Shown here: in pieces, positions 61,166-64,000 of the stretch
Layout of the letters: every line of letters starts with the position of its first letter
Numbering within the stretch: the first letter of the stretch is position 1
From: SZUA-309 sp050185825
GTDB lineage: Bacteria > Pseudomonadota > Gammaproteobacteria > Pseudomonadales > Azotimanducaceae
DNA length: 64,000 nt
Reading direction: 5' to 3'
Assembly (NCBI GenBank): GCA_050185825.1
Contig: JBFWZA010000006.1
Coordinates: 1-64,000, forward strand
Program-made: the position numbers and the translations under genes
Notes under the pieces: model-generated
What the model saw: only the letters and a program-made list of their open reading frames with translations
Database searches by the model: none
What the model was told of the DNA's origin: nothing

Positions 61166-61846
61166 GTGAGCGCGGAGCTGCTGCTCTATGCCGTGCTGCT
61201 GCCGCTGCTGTTCTGGGTGGTGTATCACTACTACCACGACCGCCACCGGCCGGAGCCCGTCATCAACCTGATGATCACGCTCGGTCTCGGTGTGGGGTCG
61301 TCGCTGCTCGCCACCCTCGGCTACCTGGGGCTCGACGTGCTCGGCTGGCGATTCGATGCGCTCAGCCTCGCGGAGACGGACCTGGTGGGGCTCGCGCTGT
61401 ACGCGGTGCTCGGCATTGGCCTCATCGAGGAGCTGGCAAAGCTCGTTCCCTTCCTCTTCATCGTGCTGCACTTCAGCGACTTCGACGAGCCGCTGGACGG
61501 CATCGTCTACGCCTCGTTTCTCGCGCTCGGCTTCGCCATGGCGGAGAACTACCACTATGCGGACCATCTCTCCGCCACCGAAGCCATCGCCCGGGGCTTC
61601 GCCGCGCCGGTGGTGCACATCGTCTTCGCGTCGCTCTGGGGTCACCACGTAGGCCTGGCGGCACTCGCCGGCCGCCCGGTGATGCCGGTGGCGCTGCGCT
61701 GGCTGGCGGTCGCCGCGCTGCTCCACGGCGGCTACGACGTGATCGTGCTCGCTTTTTCGGACTCCGCACTGCTCGTCGCGTCGGCCCTGGTCCTGATCAT
61801 CTGGGCGTGGCGGCTGCGCATTGTCTGGCGTGCGGCTGCCGGCTGA
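61166..61846 (+). CDS. PrsW-family intramembrane protease
   Basis: A 226-residue polytopic membrane protein. The family motifs are EELAKLVPF at 88-96 (paired glutamates), FAMAENYHY (E127, N128), and HIVFASLWGHH. These belong to the CPBP/PrsW superfamily, whose members cleave anti-sigma factors in other bacteria. It starts with GTG and has about seven helices. The divergent neighbour is the short membrane protein, 187 bases away; no anti-sigma factor is nearby. Confidence 0.88.
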   Translation: MSAELLLYAVLLPLLFWVVYHYYHDRHRPEPVINLMITLGLGVGSSLLATLGYLGLDVLGWRFDALSLAETDLVGLALYAVLGIGLIEELAKLVPFLFIVLHFSDFDEPLDGIVYASFLALGFAMAENYHYADHLSATEAIARGFAAPVVHIVFASLWGHHVGLAALAGRPVMPVALRWLAVAALLHGGYDVIVLAFSDSALLVASALVLIIWAWRLRIVWRAAAG

Positions 61847-61863
61847 CCCCGGGAAAGGATCCT

Positions 61864-62361
61864 TCAGTCTTCGGCGATCAGCTTGGGTGCGACAAGAAAG
61901 TCCAGGGTTGCGCGCCCGGGACGAAGGTCGCGCCAGGGACCGGCGCAGTCGAAACGCACCACGCCGAACGTCGGCAGGTTGTCCGTCACCGGGGCGCTGC
62001 CGAGCGCGTTCGCGAGCCAGGTGAGACCCGGGTTGTGGGCGACGGCGGCAACACTCGTCACGTCGTCCGGCGTTCGTCGCAGCACGTCCAGGATCTGCTC
62101 CGGACCCGCCTCGTAGAGATCGTCCGTCGCGATCACCACGCCATCGTCGAGGCCGAATCCGTCCTGGACGAAGCGGGCGGTCGCCCGTGCGCGCACGGCC
62201 GTGCTGGTCCAGAGCCAGGTGACGGGATCGCTCTGCCCGGCGAGCCAGCTTGCCATCCTCGGTCCATCCCGCTTACCGCGTCCGTTCAGCGGCCGGTCGA
62301 AGTCGGAAAGCCCCGGCTTCGACCAGGACGACTTGGCATGGCGGATCAGCCAGACCTTCAC
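61864..62361 (-). CDS. sixA: SixA-like histidine phosphatase
   Basis: A 165-residue branch of the histidine-phosphatase superfamily, with catalytic LIRHAKSSW (R7, H8), DFDRPLNGRGKRDG, and the C-terminal VAAVAHNPGL. SixA dephosphorylates phosphohistidine in HPt domains or the PTSNtr system. Its ATG overlaps the stop of the upstream small gene (ATGA). It is the last gene of the minus-strand operon and lies 17 bases from the convergent PrsW-like gene. Confidence 0.87.
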   Translation of the reverse strand: MKVWLIRHAKSSWSKPGLSDFDRPLNGRGKRDGPRMASWLAGQSDPVTWLWTSTAVRARATARFVQDGFGLDDGVVIATDDLYEAGPEQILDVLRRTPDDVTSVAAVAHNPGLTWLANALGSAPVTDNLPTFGVVRFDCAGPWRDLRPGRATLDFLVAPKLIAED

Positions 62362-62729
62362 GGGCGCGCCTGCGGCTGCTCACTCTCTCGGATGCGGGCC
62401 GCCTCGCTGATCAGGAAGAGGTCCGTGAGCACGGCCCTGAGGTGCATGGACGCGTTGAGGTTGTCCACCAGCTCGCTGGAGATACGCGGTGCGGCGAGCA
62501 CCAGCGCCAGGGCCTTTCTGGTCTTGCCGATGTCTTCGCGCACCACGGCATGAAAGGGCTCTTCCGCGTCCAGGGTGGTTTCGAGTCCCGACAGCGCGCC
62601 TGCCAGGTCGTCGAGCACCGCGCGCACGCTCTGCCCCGGAGCGGCGGTGGCGTCGTCTTCCCGACCCTGGGCTGCGTAGGCGAGCATGAACTCGTAGGCG
62701 GTCTCCACCACCTCGATGTGGTCTTCCAT
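62358..62729 (-). CDS. Small helical protein of unknown function in the cytochrome b operon
   Basis: A 123-residue soluble protein, mostly helical (MEDHIEVVETAYEFMLAYAA, DLAGALSGLETTLDAEEPFH). The start at 62729 was chosen since the frame upstream is antisense-like noise. It lies between the cytochrome b gene (eight bases upstream) and the SixA-like gene (four-base overlap). It has no cysteine or metal motif. A chaperone or assembly role for the oxidoreductase is possible but not shown. Confidence 0.65.
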   Translation of the reverse strand: MEDHIEVVETAYEFMLAYAAQGREDDATAAPGQSVRAVLDDLAGALSGLETTLDAEEPFHAVVREDIGKTRKALALVLAAPRISSELVDNLNASMHLRAVLTDLFLISEAARIRESEQPQARP

Positions 62730-62737
62730 CGGCAGCC

Positions 62738-63496
62738 TCAGGCGGACTTCTCGGGCGACCAGCGTCCGGTGTCGTGATTGGCCCGAAGCTCGTCCTCCGA
62801 GATCCAGCCGGAGATCATGGAACGGGTGTAGAACCGCTTCTCGGGCCGCAGCGCGAAGTAGACGTGCAGCGCCACCAGGCCGATCAGGCCGAGCGTCGAT
62901 GCCCCGTGCAGCAGGAACATCCAGCCGAGCGTCGCCTCGTCCAGCGCGTTCGACCGGCTCCACCAGGGGGTGTCGATCATCGCGAACAGCACGAGTCCCG
63001 TGCCGATCACCAGCAGGACGAGCAGCGTCATCGCGTGGTGCATCCCCTTCTGGGCCAGCGAGTACTTGCCGGGTTTGGCTTCCGCGTCGAACGGCTCCCG
63101 GAAGTCCGCCGGACCCACCCACATCTCCTTCGGCTTCTGCCAGAAGATGGCGCGCACGGTGTGGAACAGCACCGCGCCGGTGAGGATCAGGCCCGCGATC
63201 CAGTGGATGGTCAGCCAGTTGAAGTCGACGCCGACGATGGGCAGCACGCCGGTGAACAGCAGCACGAACACGCTGATGGCCATGATCCAGTGAAAGCCCC
63301 GGTCGATGCCGGCATGGCGTTCGAGGTGGGCGCCGTCAGCCGACGGCCTGGGCGGCTGCTTCAGGAACGCCATGACCACCAGGTGGACGATGATGGCTGC
63401 CGCCGACAGCGCCAGCACCACCCAGAGCAGATCCCAGGAGATACCGAGCAGCACTTCCCGACCCCAGACGTCCTCTCTGACTTTCACGATATCCAT
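62738..63496 (-). CDS. Formate-dehydrogenase-gamma-like membrane cytochrome b
   Basis: A 252-residue protein with five hydrophobic segments and conserved histidines in ERHAGIDRGFHWIMAISVF, IHWIAGLILTGAVLFHTVRA and LHGASTLGLIGLVALHVYFAL, as expected for a di-haem b-type subunit. KGMHHAMTLLVLLVIGTGLVL is also typical. It should pass electrons between an oxidoreductase and the quinone pool. The upstream gene, four bases away, encodes an FAD subunit of the molybdenum-hydroxylase type, and not formate dehydrogenase parts. That pairing is unusual. Confidence 0.87.
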   Translation of the reverse strand: MDIVKVREDVWGREVLLGISWDLLWVVLALSAAAIIVHLVVMAFLKQPPRPSADGAHLERHAGIDRGFHWIMAISVFVLLFTGVLPIVGVDFNWLTIHWIAGLILTGAVLFHTVRAIFWQKPKEMWVGPADFREPFDAEAKPGKYSLAQKGMHHAMTLLVLLVIGTGLVLFAMIDTPWWSRSNALDEATLGWMFLLHGASTLGLIGLVALHVYFALRPEKRFYTRSMISGWISEDELRANHDTGRWSPEKSA

Positions 63497-63500
63497 GACG

Positions 63501-64000
63501 CTATGCCTTGAGTGCCCGCCGGACGAGGTTATCCATCAGCGGCGCCTTGAAGTGGTTGTAGTTGAGCGGCTTCGCGCCTTCGCTGGCGAGCTTCGCCACC
63601 GCCTCGCCGGTCTCTTCGTTGCGCGGCCTGCCGATCACTGCCCGCTCCACGCTGCGCAGCCGGCGGGGCACACACTCCACCGCGCCGCACACCAGCCGGG
63701 CGTCGCGGATGGTGCCGCCGTCGGTCCTGAACGCGGCCGCGATGCTCACCAGCGCGAAGTCCCAGACGTTGCGGTCGGCGACCTTCTCGAAGTAGTGCTC
63801 GGCGCCTGCCCAGGCGGCGGGGAGCTCGATGGCGGTGAGGATGTCGCCGGGCCGGAGCACCGTCATGTGGGTGATGTTCACCGCCGGACCGACGAAGAAA
63901 TCCGTCGCCGCGACGCGGCGCGTGCCGGCTGTGCTCTGGATGACCATGGTGGCGTCCAGCGCCACCAGCGCCGTGGCCGTGTCGGAAGGGCTCACCGCCA
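63501..64000 (-). CDS. Partial FAD-binding subunit of a molybdenum hydroxylase (xanthine dehydrogenase family)
   Basis: The C-terminal 166 or so codons of a gene that runs off the right edge of the window. DFFVGPAVNITHMTVLRPGDILTAIELP and HYFEKVADRNVWDFALVSIAAAF match the medium (FAD/CoxM/YagS) subunit, and the end (LVCGAVECVPRRLRSVERAVIG) is the family C-terminal domain. The large molybdopterin and small 2Fe-2S subunits are not visible and may be further right. It precedes the cytochrome b gene by four bases. Substrate unknown. Confidence 0.85.
   Translation of the reverse strand, partial: AVSPSDTATALVALDATMVIQSTAGTRRVAATDFFVGPAVNITHMTVLRPGDILTAIELPAAWAGAEHYFEKVADRNVWDFALVSIAAAFRTDGGTIRDARLVCGAVECVPRRLRSVERAVIGRPRNEETGEAVAKLASEGAKPLNYNHFKAPLMDNLVRRALKA

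Overview
The window is one stretch of GC-rich, densely packed chromosome from a gammaproteobacterium. The evidence is a homodimeric AceE-type pyruvate dehydrogenase with a two-lipoyl AceF, YajQ, FxsA, SbcB, a MetR-type LysR regulator, GspA/GspB, a TfpZ-type pilin accessory protein and a CIRCE-controlled groESL pair. The order tfpZ - nadC - ampD - aceEF resembles the pilin/nadC/ampD/aceEF neighbourhood of pseudomonads and enterics. The acyl-CoA metabolism genes and mix of transporters would suit an aerobic heterotroph that uses lipids or organic acids. The species cannot be named from the sequence. I see no rRNA, tRNA, CRISPR array, insertion sequence or prophage.

Layout. 0.1-4.3 kb: pilin accessory protein, NAD synthesis, a PIN/ribbon-helix-helix toxin-antitoxin pair placed between nadC and ampD, then ampD overlapping a sugar kinase. 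4.3-8.8 kb: aceE-aceF. 8.8-11.1 kb: cobalamin adenosyltransferase and a receiver protein with a degenerate GGDEF domain, divergent from yajQ. 11.1-13.2 kb: AmpG-like transporter, an alkyltransferase-like protein and fxsA. 13.3-15.5 kb: CIRCE-groES-groEL with a strong terminator. 15.7-19.3 kb: a PuuD-like membrane protein and a minus-strand ion-transport run (mscS, yrbG-like, zntB-like). 19.4-25.7 kb: a membrane coiled-coil protein, a GAF/HD-GYP protein with a long insertion, and acyltransferase-gspA-gspB. 25.7-32.0 kb: lipoprotein aminopeptidase, DASS symporter, a 15-bp tandem repeat array, sbcB, and a compatible-solute ABC system with a binding-protein/permease fusion. 32.0-33.4 kb: an Arc-like repressor and an atypical receiver protein. 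33.6-39.1 kb: an overlapping operon of Nudix, ABC ATPase, FtsX-like permease, AttH-like lipoprotein and Nudix. 39.2-41.5 kb: a REC-PAS-GGDEF-EAL protein.

41.5-44.6 kb holds a cystathionine gamma-synthase-family enzyme, an SDR and purC. 44.6-52.4 kb holds a serine hydrolase, an unknown beta-rich protein, and a three-part acyl-CoA carboxylase (biotin carboxylase, stand-alone 74-residue biotin carrier, carboxyltransferase) with a crotonase and an MFE-2-like SDR, probably one acyl-CoA pathway. 52.7-57.2 kb is a small surface-carbohydrate-like cluster (two methyltransferases, an alpha/alpha-toroid protein, a GT4 glycosyltransferase and an HD phosphohydrolase), divergent from metR. 58.4-61.0 kb is a minus-strand run of a PNPOx-family flavoprotein, a metallo-beta-lactamase-fold protein and two unknown membrane proteins. 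61.2-64.0 kb has a PrsW-like protease and a minus-strand operon starting outside the window: a molybdenum-hydroxylase-type FAD subunit, a membrane cytochrome b, a small unknown protein and a SixA-like phosphatase.

Three themes recur. Four cyclic-di-GMP-linked proteins lie in the window. Genes are packed with ATGA/GTGA overlaps and start codons of divergent genes sit almost back to back. Several tandem repeats with periods divisible by three or near 14-15 bp lie in the few intergenic gaps. No complete new system is proven. The best candidates for undescribed biology are the Arc-like/atypical receiver pair, the Nudix-ABC-AttH-Nudix operon, the toroid/glycosyltransferase/HD cluster, and the repeat array upstream of sbcB.
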